This document shows, piece by piece, positions 33,227 to 33,429 of a stretch of 33,429 bases of DNA; the stretch's first letter is position 1, and every line of letters starts with the position of its first letter. This DNA is from Gemmatimonadota bacterium (GTDB lineage Bacteria; Gemmatimonadota; Gemmatimonadetes; Gemmatimonadales; GWC2-71-9), in NCBI GenBank assembly GCA_009692115.1, contig SHZU01000015.1, positions 1 through 33,429 on the forward strand, in the 5' to 3' direction. Under the pieces are notes generated by a model. The model saw nothing but the letters and a program-made list of their open reading frames with translations. It searched no databases and was not told the origin of the DNA. The position numbers were made by a program, and so were the translations under genes.

Positions 33227-33429
33227 CGCGGGCCGACGAGCCGACCGCCCTTGATCACTTGGACGATATCTCGGAGGTGACGGATGTCCCGCGTGGGATC
33301 GCTGCCAAGGACGACCAGATCAGCGAGCTTGCCTGCCTCGACCGTCCCGAGCGTGCTCTCCAAGCCGAGCACCCTCGCGCCGTTCCGCGTCGCGGCCGTG
33401 AGCGCCTCGAGCGGAGTGAGACCCACGTC
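33223..33429 (-). CDS. Amidohydrolase, C-terminal part only
   Basis: The gene enters from the right edge, so about the last 68 codons are visible. The translation VGLTPLEALTAATRNGARVL continues GLESTLGTVEAGKLADLVVL and DPTRDIRHLRDIVQVIKGGR. TPLEALTAATRNGARVLG and GTVEAGKLADLVVLGSDP are the standard C-terminal blocks of imidazolonepropionase/prolidase-like amidohydrolases. The metal-binding part lies outside the window. The stop TGA overlaps the start of the beta-lactamase-fold gene by 4 bases, so the two are one operon. Confidence 0.88.
   Translation of the reverse strand, partial: DVGLTPLEALTAATRNGARVLGLESTLGTVEAGKLADLVVLGSDPTRDIRHLRDIVQVIKGGRLVGPR

Overview
The window is high-GC bacterial chromosome. 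Its mix of families suggests Gemmatimonadota or a close relative: BNR/sortilin-type (VPS10-like) secreted propellers, many exported amidohydrolases, a TolB-like-propeller/amidohydrolase fusion, TAT-exported dienelactone hydrolase, and the trmFO-xerC-hslV-hslU run. This assignment rests on gene content alone. I saw no rRNA, tRNA or CRISPR array.

Left part (1-9.9 kb): a minus-strand pair (exported amidohydrolase, then a crotonase cut by the window edge) lies divergent to a small DUF454 membrane protein. A tight minus-strand housekeeping operon follows: trmFO (tRNA m5U54 methylation), xerC (chromosome dimer resolution), and hslV and hslU (HslUV protease). Then come a plus-strand Phd/PIN toxin-antitoxin pair with a 24-bp perfect operator palindrome, a decayed surface lipoprotein gene, and the minus-strand shikimate pair aroC-aroK.

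Middle (9.9-14.7 kb): a truncated GT87-like glycosyltransferase abuts a lower-GC cassette. The cassette holds an SDR oxidoreductase, an ornithine-cyclodeaminase-family imine reductase, a PLP-dependent threonine-dehydratase-like lyase and a convergent APC amino-acid permease. It looks like an imported amino-acid (probably beta-hydroxy-amino-acid) metabolic module related to the EutB/EutC and BhcB/BhcD enzyme pairs.

Right part (14.8-33.4 kb) is dominated by exported degradative proteins: two paralogous VPS10-like propeller proteins, a CocE/NonD X-Pro-peptidase-family hydrolase, a TAT-signal NAD-epimerase, a frameshifted and shortened dienelactone hydrolase, a TerC membrane protein, a 1099-aa propeller-amidohydrolase fusion, an SDR with a Sec-type signal, and a beta-lactamase-fold serine hydrolase coupled to a further amidohydrolase cut by the right edge. 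Decayed fragments lie between them. Together they suggest a scavenger of peptides and related nitrogenous compounds.

Signals beyond the genes: the octamer CGTTAGGC is scattered through the window far more often than base composition predicts. A set of TANNNT boxes sits 5-7 nt before start codons that lack Shine-Dalgarno sites, as in leaderless transcription. terC has a near-consensus sigma70 promoter followed at once by an intrinsic terminator. A 7-bp tandem repeat (GCCGAGT) occurs at both trmFO and aroK.
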